The translations under genes and the position numbers were made by a program. This document shows, piece by piece, positions 1 through 11,293 of a stretch of 64,000 bases of DNA. Position 1 is the first letter of the stretch; each line of letters starts with the position of its first letter. The stretch comes from Symsagittifera roscoffensis (Eukaryota > Xenacoelomorpha > Acoela > Convolutidae), in contig NC_087063.1 of NCBI RefSeq assembly GCF_963678635.1, positions 72,683,617-72,747,616 of the forward strand. The letters are read 5' to 3'. A model generated the notes under the pieces. It was not told where the DNA came from. It saw only the letters and a program-made list of their open reading frames with translations, and searched no databases.

Positions 1-345
1 GTTGAATAGTACTCCCTTCTTCCTGGCGAGTAAAAATGGAGCTTTGAGAATAATTTTGTTTATTTTCAACTCGACAAATTTCAAGTCTTCCAAAGTTAAC
101 TTGTGTACAATACTGTTACCCAAAAGCAAATTGTTTTGCCCTTCTTCGAAATCAAATGCAGAAAACTCTCTCAACATTTCAACCCACAAAACCTTAGATG
201 AAGACAAGGTTTCCAGAGAAAGCGTTTTTGATCCATCTTTGCACATCGCCGCTTCTGACTTCTTACTCAGCTTGCCGACCACCTCTTGGGCAAAGGCGTC
301 CTTTTCTTTAAGGTTGTAGGCCACTTCTTTCTCATTGGTTTCCAA
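1..345 (-). pseudogene. Unidentified ORF fragment (end of copy 1), cut by window edge
   Basis: Minus-strand open frame equal to the first 115 or so residues of the 148-residue ORF at 5281-5727. It starts at an ATG near 345 and runs off the window. The protein is charged, with many Lys, Glu and Leu residues and no domain that I recognise. In the unit order it follows the macro-like domain, so in the ancestral element it lay 3' of integrase, where B and D carry ORF2. I could not align it to ORF2. Confidence 0.4.
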
Positions 346-734
346 TCATCAAAGAAAGAAGGAATTTGAGAAAATAGTTGAATATGATGAGACTGATAGG
401 CAATTTTTATTCATCAGCACATGAGAATGATGTCCTGAATAGGAATAAGATAGTCATTCTTTGCCAGTCAAAGCTGTGAACGACAGTTTTTTTTGTATTG
501 AACAAATTTACTGTTATGTTCCTACCTCATATGTCTGAAAAGAGACAGAAAGCAAGACTTTCAACGACTTTTTTATAATAAGGTCATCACAACAATTATG
601 TATAAAATAAATAGGTAAAAATATTTAAGTCGATATATGTATGCATCTATAAAATCTAACACAAACTCAAAATACTTTTGATTCATGTGTCGTTGGAACA
701 CGCTCAATTCACGCTTGCCAGCTCTCAGGCGATA

Positions 735-1206
735 CTCAAATATAACTTCTTGTGAAGGTGTACAGTTAATTCTGTCTCCTCAAAGATTATATGCAGGATA
801 TCTAGAGTTCTCCCGCGCGGGTTCAATCTGCCTCTGTTTGGTTCATCGATCACTTTTGATACATCTTTCACACTTCTTTTGATCAAAAACTTCAAACGGA
901 TCAAGACTAGCTTTACGTGTTGCGGATCTGCAATGTTTTTGTCACTATTTCTTCTTACTGAAGGTAAATATATTTACCAGCAGCCTGTGACAGTCTCTGA
1001 GGAAATACAGCAAATCCACCCTATCACGGTCTCTGTCTAGTTGAAAACTCCGCGTACTGGTATTCCCGACGGAAGTCTGCTTCAAGTTTTGTCTTTAAGC
1101 TGGTGTCCTCAGTTTTGCAAATTGAGCTCGTCCTGTCAGACAACATAAGTCACACAACGTAATCATGGTGCTTTCAAATGTTTGTTGCATTTTTCGAAGG
1201 TCCTAC
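735..1206 (-). pseudogene. Macro-like domain remnant of element A (copy 1)
   Basis: Translated on the minus strand with frame changes, this matches the last 140 or so residues of the long integrase ORF of element D: LSDRTSSIC, then KTKLEADFRREYQ, then RQRP, then a GKYIYL strand equivalent to GKYLCFL. Stops and indels make it a dead copy. It shows that the macro-like tail was already part of the family in this old insertion. The copy in unit 2 has a further 12-base deletion just after RQRP. Confidence 0.7.
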
Positions 1207-2507
1207 TAATGAAAAGTTTTTCTCCAGTTTCTTTCCCTTCCAGACCACTTGCATCTCCAATCTTCTTGAACTGCTTCATTGTTTATCTAATATTTTTCGG
1301 TTTGGATAAATCCTATCCGCGTTCCCTGGACCAAAAGTTTTTATCGACGTTCAAGTCAATGGCGCTATCTCTAGAAAGCTCCATAAAATTTTGAGTGGGG
1401 TTCATAGCTATCCATCCAAATTTTGGATCCTTTTACTTTTTTTTTCTACTTTATGTGGTGTTTACTAGTTGTACTTCCTCGCCGTCATTCAACCACTCTA
1501 AAATTCTCAAATTAGATCAACCGATTGTTTGTGATTCACCTTGCTCCCGATCCATTTCATCATCCGGCATGCTGTGCTTATCGTGATGGAGTTTCTCGTT
1601 ACCTTTGATGATTTGCCATTAATGATCAATAGTTATTTCTTCTAAACCTACCAAGTTTGTGCTCAGTTCTTCTGAATTTGTAGCCTCTACTCTGAAGTCG
1701 TTCCCTTATCTTTTGTTTGCCAAGCTTGTTTTGTTTTGCGCGACAATCATAGTTTTCATTCTAAGGGGCTTGTCCGGTTCCAACAATTGCCCTCAGATTT
1801 CATGTTCATCTCGTTCTCGCTGAAGCTGGAGGGTTCTTTGATGTCGTTATTCTCTCTTGTTCCTTTCTCATTGACCTTGGAGAAGGGTTCTACTATAAGA
1901 CACTCTAGAACTTCCATATCCCGTAGTATACACCAGTCCACTGGCGATGCGACGTGTGGTTTAAGGTTTTCATGTTCTCGTTTTGTTCGCAAGCGATTGA
2001 ATGTCTGTTGTTGATATACCTCAGTGAATTCGAAAATTCCCCTACTTTTTTAGTGCAGTTTTCTTGTTCTTTTTGGTGGAATTATAATTTTGAATCTCCT
2101 AAAAAACTGTCCCACCGCGTATAGTTTTGCCCCTCGGACTTTTTGATTGTAATTTTTCCACTGAGATATCTGTGCTTGATCGTTTTTCTGTCTGCACAGA
2201 TAGTTTAGTTTTTGCTGTGTTTGAAATGCATCTCTTACGTAGTCTTGGGGTTAAGTTTTTTTTTTACTTCTATGCTGGGTAGAAAAACCTCAATGACAGT
2301 TCTGTTTATTTTTAGGTCAAAATTGTGAAGGGATTGATACCAGTAATCGAGTGTTACCTGCTGTTGTATGCCCCCAACATCTTATGGCAAAAATTTATCT
2401 CAAGCGGTCAGGTACCCAGAACAGCATACCCTTTGCCTGTTCACTGAAAACGACTTCCGTCTTTCTACCGTCTTTTATTTTTCTACCAGTCTCAATTTAT
2501 AATTTTT
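1207..2507 (-). pseudogene. Integrase C-terminal half and tail, element A (copy 1)
   Basis: Minus-strand remnant. An open stretch at 1756-1992 reads HENLKPHVASPVDWC and VNEKGTRE, matching HYENLKPHVPSPEDWC and VNERGTRE after the integrase core of element D. Between 2340 and 2500 a decayed match to the helix after the third catalytic residue is seen (D: VGAYNSTQHSTTGISP). Around 1270-1370 the motif that encodes NIFVRGVGVG in D is still recognisable but its purine run is broken. Several stops and frameshifts. Confidence 0.75.
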
Positions 2508-4560
2508 ATTTGCGGATGATGAGTCGTTGAGCGAAATTGCGGTATGTATGATCTTTTTATCAATTCTCTCGTTAGATCAGTTACAAAAAATCTTCCATAG
2601 TCAGATTGAAAGTTCATGTGGCAAATATGCCATGAGACCCAAAGTACGATCATATGGTCACAAGTCTCTTTAAGTGTGGCTCTTTGGCAAGGCAATTTTT
2701 CCATATTTTAAAGAAATCATAAATGATCAAAGGGATTTCATTGTATGCTGAGTTTGTTGACTGATGACTCATTTGCGGATGATGAGTCGCTGAGCGAGCT
2801 TGCGGTATGTATGATCTTTTTATCAATTCTCTCGTTAGATCGGTTACAAAAAATCTTCCATAGTCAGTTTGAAAGTTCATGTGGCAAATATGCCATGAGA
2901 CCCAAAGTGTGATCATATGGTCACAAGTCTCTTTAAGTGTGGCTCTTTGGCAAGGCAATTTTTCTATATTTTAAAGAAATCATAAATGATCAAAGGGATT
3001 TCATTGTATGCTGAGTTTGTTGACTGATGACTCATTTGCGGATGATGAGTCGTTGAGCGAGCTTGCGGTATGTATGATCTTTTTATCAATTCTCTCGTTA
3101 GATCGGTTACAAAAAATCTTCCATAGTCAGATTGAAAGTTCATGTGGCAAATATGCCATGAGACCCAAAGTATGATCATATGGTCACAAGTCTCTTTAAG
3201 TGTGGCTCTTTGGCAAGGCAATTTTTCCATATTTTAAAGAAATCATAAATGATCAAAGGGATTTCATTGTATGCTGAGTTTGTTGACTGATGACTCATTT
3301 GCGGATGATGAGTCGTTGAGCGAGCTTGCGGTATGTATGATCTTTTTATCAATTCTCTCGTTAGATCAGTTACAAAAAATCTTCCATAGTCAGATTGAAA
3401 GTTCATGTGGCAAATATGCCATGAGACCCAAAGTATGATCATATGGTCACAAGTCTCTTTAAGTGTGGCTCTTTGGCAAGGCAATTTTTCCATATTTTAA
3501 AGAAATCATAAATGATCAAAGGGATTTCATTGTATGCTGAGTTTGTTGACTGATGACTCATTTGCGGATGATGAGTCGTTGAGCGAGCTTGCGGTATGTA
3601 TGATCTTTTTATCAATTCTCTCGTTAGATCGGTTACAAAAAATCTTCCATAGTCAGATTGAAAGTTCATGTGGAAAATATGCCATGAGACCCAAAGTGTG
3701 ATCATATGGTCACAAGTCTCTTTAAGTGTGGCTCTTTGGCAAGGCAATTTTTCCATATTTTAAAGAAATCATAAATGATCAAAGGGATTTCATTGTATGC
3801 TGAGTTTGTTGACTGATGACTCATTTGCGGATGATGAGTCGTTGAGCGAGCTTGCGGTATGTATGATCTTTTTATCAATTCTCTCGTTAGATCGGTTACA
3901 AAAAATCTTCCATAGTCAGATTGAAAGTTCATGTGGCAAATATGCCATGAGACCCAAAGTATGATCATATGGTCACAAGTCTCTTTAAGTGTGGCTCTTT
4001 GGCAAGGCAATTTTTCCATATTTTAAAGAAATCATAAATGATCAAAGGGATTTCATTGTATGCTGAGTTTGTTGACTGATGACTCATTTGCGGATGATGA
4101 GTCGTTGAGCGAGCTTGCGGTATGTATGATTTTTTATCAATTCTCTCGTTAGATCGGTTAAAAAAATCTTCCATAGTCAGATTGAAAGTTCATGTGGCAA
4201 ATATGCCATGAGACCCAAAGTATGATCATATGGTCACAAGTCTCTTTAAGTGTGGCTCTTTGGCAAGGAAATTTTTCCATATTTTAAAGAAATCATAAAT
4301 AATCAAAGGGATTTCATTGTATGCTGAGTTTGTTGACTGATGACTCATTTGCGGATGATGAGTCGTTGAGCGAGCTTGCGGTATGTATGATCTTTTTATC
4401 AATTCTCTCGTTAGATCGGTTACAAAAAATCTTCCATAGTCAGATTGAAAGTTCATGTGGCAAATATGCCATGAGACCCAAAGTGTGATCATATGGTCAC
4501 AAGTCTCTTTAAGTGTGATTCTTTGGCAAGGCACTTTTTCCATATTTTAAAGAAATCAGA
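2508..4560 (-). repeat. Eight-copy 263-bp tandem array built from integrase core
   Basis: Eight direct repeats start near 2508, 2772, 3035, 3298, 3561, 3824, 4087 and 4349, spaced about 263 bp and differing by a few bases. On the minus strand each unit encodes one slice of the integrase catalytic core, running from about HQSTNSAYN through IIYDFFK (first Asp region), PCQRATLKETCDH, FQSDYGRFF (second Asp region) to THHPQ. Because 263 is not a multiple of three, the frame shifts at every junction, so each unit gives only an overlapping ORF of about 105 residues. The seventh unit has small deletions. Copy 2 of the duplication has just one unit. Confidence 0.95.
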
Positions 4561-5382
4561 AATGATCACAGGGACTTCATTGTATGCTGAGTTTTTTCAT
4601 AAAAATTTACTGGTGGCCCATCTCATTAAATTCGCAACTTTCAGTTGAATTCAAAAGAAAATTTTAAATTTCTGGGCTCTTTTACGCACACTACTCCTCT
4701 AGTTCTTACGCACACTACTCTAGTCAAGATGCCGTTGTGATTCTCAGGCTCTAATTTAGCACCCATATTTTGGTAGGAAACCGTTATCTGAAGGGCTTTC
4801 GCGAGACTGCTATCACTTCTCTCCCCACTATCCTAGTCACTATTCAATTTATATATACATGATGATGGGTTTATTTGTAGCTCTCTGTTCTGGTTTGTTA
4901 ATTTGGTTTTTGTTAGATTTGTGTACAGAATATTCATGAGACTTACACTCATTACAGATTTTTTTGGAGTCTGTTAGTTTTTGTCATTCGTAAGTTTTCG
5001 GAAGTTTTTGTCTGTTATGTTTTCCAATATCTCCAACTCCTTCAACTCAAACTCTGTCCAGCATCTCTATTGTTTTTCAAAATGACACTTTTTTTTTCTT
5101 TCAAAGTGTCCTATCTTTTCTGTTGTCTGGTAAGCTGCTAACGTTAAATTTTCAGGCACTAGCCTCAGTCAAATTTAGATGTCTTTTATCATGTTTCCTT
5201 TCAATGCGTGTTTTCCTGATTTTTTGGGTTCATGCCCTTGACGCATCAACGTTGAGTCTTTTGGACACTTTGATTCGCATTTATCCAGAGGTCGCAAGCA
5301 CGCTGGATCTACCTTTGCAATGTTTTCCCCATTTTTCTGTAGATTGCACTGATGACTTCACGGTTTCTTGTACTATTTCTGA
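4561..5382 (-). pseudogene. Linker and integrase N-terminal remnant, element A (copy 1)
   Basis: Minus-strand decayed sequence between the junction ORF and the integrase array. Near the array it reads STESCEFNE, matching SVESSEFNE of element D, and before that VVCVKEPRSLKF, matching the end of the zinc-binding motif and the VKDPRKIKF that follows it in D. At the right end GVLFNSEIVQETVKSS matches GIILKSKIVRETLKAK of the D linker ORF. The His residues of the zinc motif are not clearly preserved. Confidence 0.65.
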
Positions 5383-5727
5383 GTTGAATAGTACTCCCTT
5401 CTTCCTGGCGAGTAAAAATGGAGCTTTGAGAATAATTTTGTTTATTTTCAACTCGACAAATTTCAAGTCTTCCAAAGTTAACTTGTGTACAATACTGTTA
5501 CCCAAAAGCAAATTGTTTTGCCCTTCTTCGAAATCAAATGCAGAAAACTCTTTCAACATTTCAACCCACAAAACCTTAGATGAAGACAAGGTTTCCAGAG
5601 AAAGCGTTTTTGATCCATCTTTGCACATCGCCGCTTCTGACTTCTTACTCAGCTTGCCGACCACCTCTTGGGCAAAGGCGTCCTTTTCTTTAAGGTTGTA
5701 GGCCACTTCTTTCTCATTGGTTTCCAA
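5281..5727 (-). pseudogene. 148-residue chimeric ORF across the duplication junction
   Basis: This minus-strand ORF starts at an ATG at 5727 inside copy 2 and continues across the junction at 5382/5383 into copy 1. The first 115 or so residues come from the unidentified segment downstream of the macro-like domain. The rest, from LLARKKGVLFNSEIV, is the linker between RNase H and integrase. The parts are joined by the tandem duplication and not by an ancestral gene structure. At 8944 the same LLARK segment is instead joined to a genuine RNase H/linker sequence. I see no known domain in the first part. Confidence 0.6.
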
Positions 5728-6117
5728 TCATCAAAGAAAGAAGGAATTTGAGAAAATAGTTGAATATGATGAGACTGATAGGCAATTTTTATTCATCAGC
5801 ACATGAGAATGATGTCCTGAATAGGAATAAGATAGTCATTCTTTGCCAGTCAAAGCTGTGAACGACAGTTTTTTTTGTATTGAACAAATTTACTGTTATG
5901 TTCCTACCTCATATGTCTGAAAAGAGACAGAAAGCAAGACTTTCAACGACTTTTTTTATAATAAGGTCATCACAACAATTATATATAAAATAAATAGGTA
6001 AAAATATTTAAGTCGATATATGTATGCATCTATAAAATCTAACACAAACTCAAAATACTTTTGATTCATGTGTCGTTGGAACACGCTCAATTCACGCTTG
6101 CCAGCTCTCAGGCGATA

Positions 6118-6590
6118 CTCAAATATAACTTCTTGTGAAGGTGTACAGTTAATTCTGTCTCCTCAAAGATTATATGCAGGATATCTAGAGTTCTCCCGCG
6201 CGGGTTCAATCTGCCTCTGTTTGGTTCATCGATCACTTTTGATACATCTTTCACACTTCTTTTGATCAAAAACTTCAAACGGATCAAGACTAGCTTTACG
6301 TGTTGCGGATCTGCAATGTTTTTGTCACTATTTCTTCTTACTGAAGGTAAATATATTTACCAGCAGCCTGTGACAGTCTCTGAGGAAATACAGCAACGGT
6401 CTCTGTCTAGTTGAAAACTCCGCGTACTGGTATTCCCGACGGAAGTCTGCTTCAAGTTTTGTCTTTAAGCTGGTGTCCTCAGTTTTGCAAATTGAGCTCG
6501 TCCTGTCAGACAACATAAGTCACACAACGTAATCATGGTGCTTTCAAATGTTTGTTGCATTTTTCGAAGGTCCTACTAATGAAAAGTTTT
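6118..6590 (-). pseudogene. Macro-like domain remnant of element A (copy 2)
   Basis: Equivalent of 735-1206. The minus-strand ORF at 6328-6516 begins MLSDRTSSIC and reaches RQRP, then runs out of frame because of a 12-base loss relative to copy 1. The rest of the domain is still detectable downstream only by allowing frame changes. Not functional. Confidence 0.7.
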
Positions 6591-7884
6591 TCTCCAGTTT
6601 CTTTCCCTTCCAGACCACTTGCATCTCCAATCTTCTTGAACTGCTTCATTGTTTATCTAATATTTTTCGGTTTGGATAAATCCTATCCGCGTTCCCTGGA
6701 CCAAAAGTTTTTATCGACGTTCAAGTCAATGGCGCTATCTCTAGAAAGCTCCATAAAATTTTGAGTGGGGTTCATAGCTATCCATCCAAATTTTGGATCC
6801 TTTTACTTTTTTTTCTACTTTATGTGGTGTTTACTAGTTGTTATAATTGTACTTCCTCGCCGTCATTCAACCACTCTAAAATTCTCAAATTAGATCAACC
6901 GGTTGTTTGTGATTCACCTTGCTCCCGATCCATTTCATCATCCGGCATGCTGTGCTTATCGTGATGGAGTTTCTCGTTACCTTTGACGATTTGCCATTAA
7001 TGATCAATAGTTATTTCTTCTAAACCTACCAAGTTTGTGCTCAGTTCTTCTGAATTTGTAGCCTCTACTCTGAAGTCGTTCCCTTATCTTTTGTTTGCCA
7101 AGCTTGTTTTGTTTTGCGCGACAATCATAGTTTTCATTCTAAGGGGCTTGTCCGGTTCCAACAATTGCCCTCAGATTTCATGTTCATCTCGTTCTCGCTG
7201 AAGCTGGAGGGTTCTTTGATGTCGTTATTCTCTCTTGTTCCTTTCTCATTGACCTTGGAGAAGGGTTCTACTATAAGACACTCTAGAACTTCCATATCCC
7301 GTAGTATACACCAGTCCACTGGCGATGCGACGTGTGGTTTAAGGTTTTCATGTTCTCGTTTTGTTCGCAAGCGATTGAATGTCTGTTGTTGATATACCTC
7401 AGTGAATTCGAAAATTCCCCTACTTTTTTAGTGCAGTTTTCTTGTTCTTTTTGGTGGAATTATAATTTTGAATCTCCTAAAAAACTGTCCCACTGCGTAT
7501 AGTTTTGCCCCTCGGACTTTTTGATTGTAATTTTTCCACTGAGATATCTGTGCTTGATCGTTTTTCTGTCTGCACAGATAGTTTAGTTTTTGCTGTGTTT
7601 GAAATGCATCTCTTACGTAGTCTTGGGGTTAAGTTTTTTTTTTACTTCTATGCTGGGTAGAAAAACCTCAATGACAGTGCTGTTTATTTTTAGGTCAAAA
7701 TTGTGAAGGGATTGATACCAGTAATCGAGTGTTACCTGCTGTTGTATGCCCCCAACATCTTATGGCAAAAATTTATCTCAAGCGGTCAGGTACCCAGAAC
7801 AGCATACCCTTTGCCTGTTCACTAAAAACGACTTATGTCTTTCTTCTACTCTTTTATTTTTCTACCAGTCTCAATTTATAATTT
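6591..7884 (-). pseudogene. Integrase C-terminal half and tail, element A (copy 2)
   Basis: Equivalent of 1207-2507, with the same 78-residue open stretch (7134-7370) matching the segment after the integrase core of D. Several frameshifts and stops are shared with copy 1, so they pre-date the duplication. A 9-base insertion near 6842 is private to this copy. Confidence 0.75.
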
Positions 7885-8944
7885 TTATTTGCGGATGATG
7901 AGTCGTTGAGCGAGCTTGCGGTATGTATGATCTTTTTATCAATTTTCTCGTTAGATCGGTTACAAAAAATTTTCCATAGTCAGATTGAAAGTTCATGTGG
8001 CAAATATGCCATGAGACCCAAAGTGTGATCATATGGTCACAAGTCTCTTTAAGTGTGGCTCTTTGGCAAGGCACTTTTTCCATATTTTAAAGAAATCAGA
8101 AATGATCACAGGGATTTCATTGTATGCTGAGTTTGTTCATAAAAATTTACTGGTGGCCCATCTCATTAAATTCGCAACTTTCAGTTGAATTCAAAAGAAA
8201 ATTTTAAACTTCTGGGCTCTTTTACGCACACTACTCCTCTAGTTCTTACGCACACTACTCTAGTCAAGATGCCGTTGTGATTCTCAGGCTCTAATTTAGC
8301 ACCCATATTTTGGTAGGAAACCGTTATCTGAAGGGCTTTCGCGAGACTGCTATCACTTTTCTCCCCACTATCCTAGTCACTATTCAATTTATATATACAT
8401 GATGATGGGTTTATTTGTTCTCTGTTCTGGTTTGTTAATTTGGTTTTTGTTAGATTTGTGTACAGAATATTCATGAGACTTACACTCATTACAGATTTTT
8501 TTGGAGTCTGTTAGTTTTTGTCATTCGTAAGTTTTCGGAAGTTTTTGTCTGTTATGTTTTCCAATATCTCCAACTCCTTCAACTCAAACTCTGTCCAGCA
8601 TCTCTATTGTTTTTCAAAATGACACCTTTTTTTTCTTTCAAAGTGTCCTATCTTTTCTGTTGTCTGGTAAGCTGCTAACGTTAAATTTTCAGGCACTAGC
8701 CTCAGTCAAATTTAGATGTCTTTTATCATGTTTCCTTTCAATGCGTGTTTTCCTGATTTTTTGGGTTCATGCCCTTGACGCATCAACTTTGAGTCTTTTG
8801 GACACTTTGATTCGCATTTATCCAGAGGTCGCAAGCACGCTGGATCTACCTTTGCAATGTTTTTCCCCATTTTTCTATAGAGTGCACTGATGACTTCACG
8901 GTTTCTCGTACTATTTCTGAGTTGAATAGTACTCCCTCCTTCCT
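7885..8944 (-). pseudogene. Linker, integrase N-terminus and single core unit, element A (copy 2)
   Basis: Minus-strand order is linker (GVLFNSEIV near 8920), decayed zinc-motif region, STESCEFNE, then one copy of the integrase core unit (7885-8100; PCQRATLKETCDH and QSDYGKFF). This is the unexpanded form of the 263-bp array of copy 1. In unit 2 the core passes straight into the integrase C-terminal half. The lesions in the first half are shared with copy 1. Confidence 0.75.
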
Positions 8945-10355
8945 GGCGAGTAGAGTCACTTTTTTCTCCTCCATAGGTAGCTCTCGATGATCTTCAATAG
9001 GGCTTCCTGTCTTTTCCAGCAATTAAGTCAAGGTTAGATCGTCGTAGAGTTTCTTGTCGATGAAGGATAGTTCATCTCTTATCTCGGGCCTCTCTGCCTT
9101 TATTTTTTGTTTTCCATGGAAATTTGACTTCTATTCTAGACTAATTTGTCAGTTTTCTGATTTTTATCAGTTGTTTAAAGTTTTATTTAAAAGTTGTAGA
9201 CATCCAGACGCATAAAACGTCTCCCTTCGTAGCGTTGTTTCATGGAGTATATCTTCCAATAAGGACAATATTTTGAAGGGCTAGCTAACCAGGTATGCTG
9301 CGCACTTCTCTAGAATTGAAACAAAAGCAAACTTCTCAGCTTTTGGAGCACTTTTTTCATTTCTGTAACGCTGAAAACTTTACTCTCTTTTGATATAGGT
9401 CTCAGGACTGTTTTCCTATTCCAATGTTGCTCTCGATGTAGGATACCCAAGAAAGCTACCACTGATTCATCAGCTTAGAGAACGTGTATGCCAGTTTCAG
9501 TTGGCATTCTTTATATAGGTACTTTGCTTAATTTTTGATTCTCTGGAGTCCTCTTTTCGCTCCGTAGTTCCACGTGAACTTTTCGTCCATATGCTTCATC
9601 AATTGTTGCTTTATGGATACTTTATCAAGTGAACCCTGGATGAATTCACGGTTTTGGTTCGCAAAGCCGAAAAAAATCATCAATTGATTATCCACATTTG
9701 ATCATTTTCATTTCAAGACTGCTTATACTGCATCTGGATCTGGTCAAAATCCATACTTATGCACCATCCTGTCTAAATTTTTATCGAGCTCTTTGGAAAT
9801 TTGTTTTTACACATTAGAACAGCTCTAATTCTTCATGCAAACGCATCCAGACGTTCGATTTGATCCTCGAATGTTCTTTTTGCTATCGGTATTTCATTCC
9901 TTTGGCAAATTATATCCAATACACAACCGGATCCTCTTTCTTCCTATCTTGTTCCTTAAAAGGCACCGGCCTAATTGCGGATCCAAAATCAACAGTATTA
10001 ACTAGGTTTGCAACTTCTAGTCTTTAAAAACTCGGATGGACTTTTGAAACTTGATACGCATTATCCTCGGTGACAGAGTTCAGCTACAGAAAGTCACAAC
10101 ATAGTTTTAACTGATCAATTTTTGCCATCACTAATCAACACACCCACCTGACATGGATGGTTCTATTATAACATACTCTATAATGTTTCAATTCTTTTCT
10201 GTAAGCATCCGAACTGCGTGGAGTCAATCGTCAAGCGTTTCTATAAAAAAAAATGCCGATACCTTTTTTTTTTTACTTTTTCAGCAAATTGCAGCACCCA
10301 ATATCGGCTTTGTGCCTGAAAAGGAGGTCAATTTTTCAATTTAGTACGTCCTTGA
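8945..10355 (-). pseudogene. Reverse transcriptase and RNase H remnant, element A
   Basis: Minus-strand translation with frame changes follows the RT/RNase H ORF of element D. The segment at 9540-9690 reads QLMIFFGFANQNREFIQG, then KFTWN, against QLMSFLGLANYYREFIKG and KFTWN in D (RT thumb and connection). The stretch at 9790-9880 reads EDQIERLD, as after the YVDD box in D, but the YVDD box itself has decayed. At 9425-9515 the RNase H start is seen (MPTETGIHVL and ESVVAFLGYP). Near 8960-9030 EKTGSPIEDH matches EKSGKPIEDH. Many stops, so non-functional. Confidence 0.85.
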
Positions 10356-11293
10356 TAAGTTTAAGTTGTTCGTCCTAACTTTTCTCATCTAGATGTTCTA
10401 CTTCTTGTACTACCGGTTTATCCATGTCCATTTTTTTTTTTTGGTGTTGGTCTGTGAGAAATATTCGAATAGCTCGAAAGGAATTATCCGTCTTAGTTTT
10501 ACATAGGTGAATTGGTTTTTTATGTCCAAATTTACTTCTGTTGAGACGGTTTATAAAAAATGTCTTGTCGTTGTAATTCGAAAAATTAAAAATTTCATGC
10601 TGCTTAATGTTTTCTATCATTGCGTTCCTCTCTGATTCGTCAATGGTGTTCTTGTGTTCTTCAATCTCTGTTCTCCTCAAACTCCGCCCTTAGTGAGTTA
10701 GAAGAACTTTCAAACAAAAACAGAACTTTGGCAATTAGGGCTAGGCACCACAAATTTTTTTTTTTTCTCTCACATAGTTCAATTACAATTTTCATTATCA
10801 CAATAGCAGTGTCTAGATCAAGTTCACTAGATTTGTTTTGTGACTGGATTTTGACTCTGAACATCGAATTGCCGAGGTTGATCGTCATGTCGAACTTCTG
10901 TGTGAATGGCTCAAAGTTCCTACAACCAGGAAGCTGATCCATTGCTTCCTTCATCCATTTTCTGTTCTAGCATGGGTAATCTATCCAGAACTCATACCGA
11001 AGTTTGTTAAAGTTTTTTTTTGGCGTCGATTATGTATTCTTTTTTGCATCTCATTTCGGACCGTCACATTACACTCAAGACTGCTCCAGTATCTACTAAG
11101 CAAATTACAAAACTCTTTGTACCGATGATGTTCAGCCCATGAACAGACATGTCTGCTTCTTTTCCCTTGTGCACAGCGTCTTCCTCGAGCGTCGACCAGT
11201 ATCCGATTACTCTCATCTTTAGCTCATCCAGCCGTTCGTAGATGTGGCCTCCTAGGTAGTCATCGCAGGTTAACATCGTTTTGGTGTAGATGT
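10356..11293 (-). pseudogene. Aspartic protease region remnant, element A
   Basis: Minus-strand pieces in order. The ORF at 11064-11276 runs from MLTCDDYLGG to LVDTGAVLSVM and matches D (MITCDEDLVGQ to LLDTGAVLSVI); DTGA is the protease active-site box. The ORF at 10661-10954 contains KFDMTINLGNSMFR, matching the segment after the IIGRDF box of D. The ORF at 10375-10680 ends DKPVVQEVEHLDEKS, matching DKPVLPEIEHLRGK, the start of the RT region in D. The protease is split by frameshifts. At its right end the frame is interrupted by the solo LTR. Confidence 0.85.

Larger units (their letters stand above)
1..5382. repeat. Tandem segmental duplication, copy 1
   Basis: This block is the same sequence as 5383-8944, at near identity outside a few indels. 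Copy 1 is about 1.84 kb longer, which equals seven extra 263-bp units in the array at 2508-4560. Copy 2 lacks 12 bases near 6393 and has 9 extra near 6842. Each copy holds, on the minus strand, the integrase start, integrase core, integrase tail and macro-like domain of decayed element A. The window edge falls on the unit boundary, so further copies may lie to the left. Confidence 0.93.
5383..8944. repeat. Tandem segmental duplication, copy 2
   Basis: Second copy of the block at 1-5382, in direct orientation. It holds a single integrase-core unit (7885-8100) where copy 1 has eight. Its right end, near 8940, passes directly into the RNase H/linker part of element A, so this is the copy attached to the rest of the element, and copy 1 arose from it or from a shared ancestor by unequal exchange. 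Confidence 0.92.

Noticed and set aside
2492-4543. A family of nearly identical 105-residue minus-strand proteins
   Set aside because: They are one integrase-core slice repeated every 263 bp with a frame change at each junction, inside a dead element.
2508-4560. CRISPR-like array
   Set aside because: The units are 263 bp, contiguous, without spacers, and eukaryotic element DNA.
5123-5701. 192-codon plus-strand ORF across the duplication junction
   Set aside because: It is the antisense of the minus-strand element A frame, which is supported by homology.
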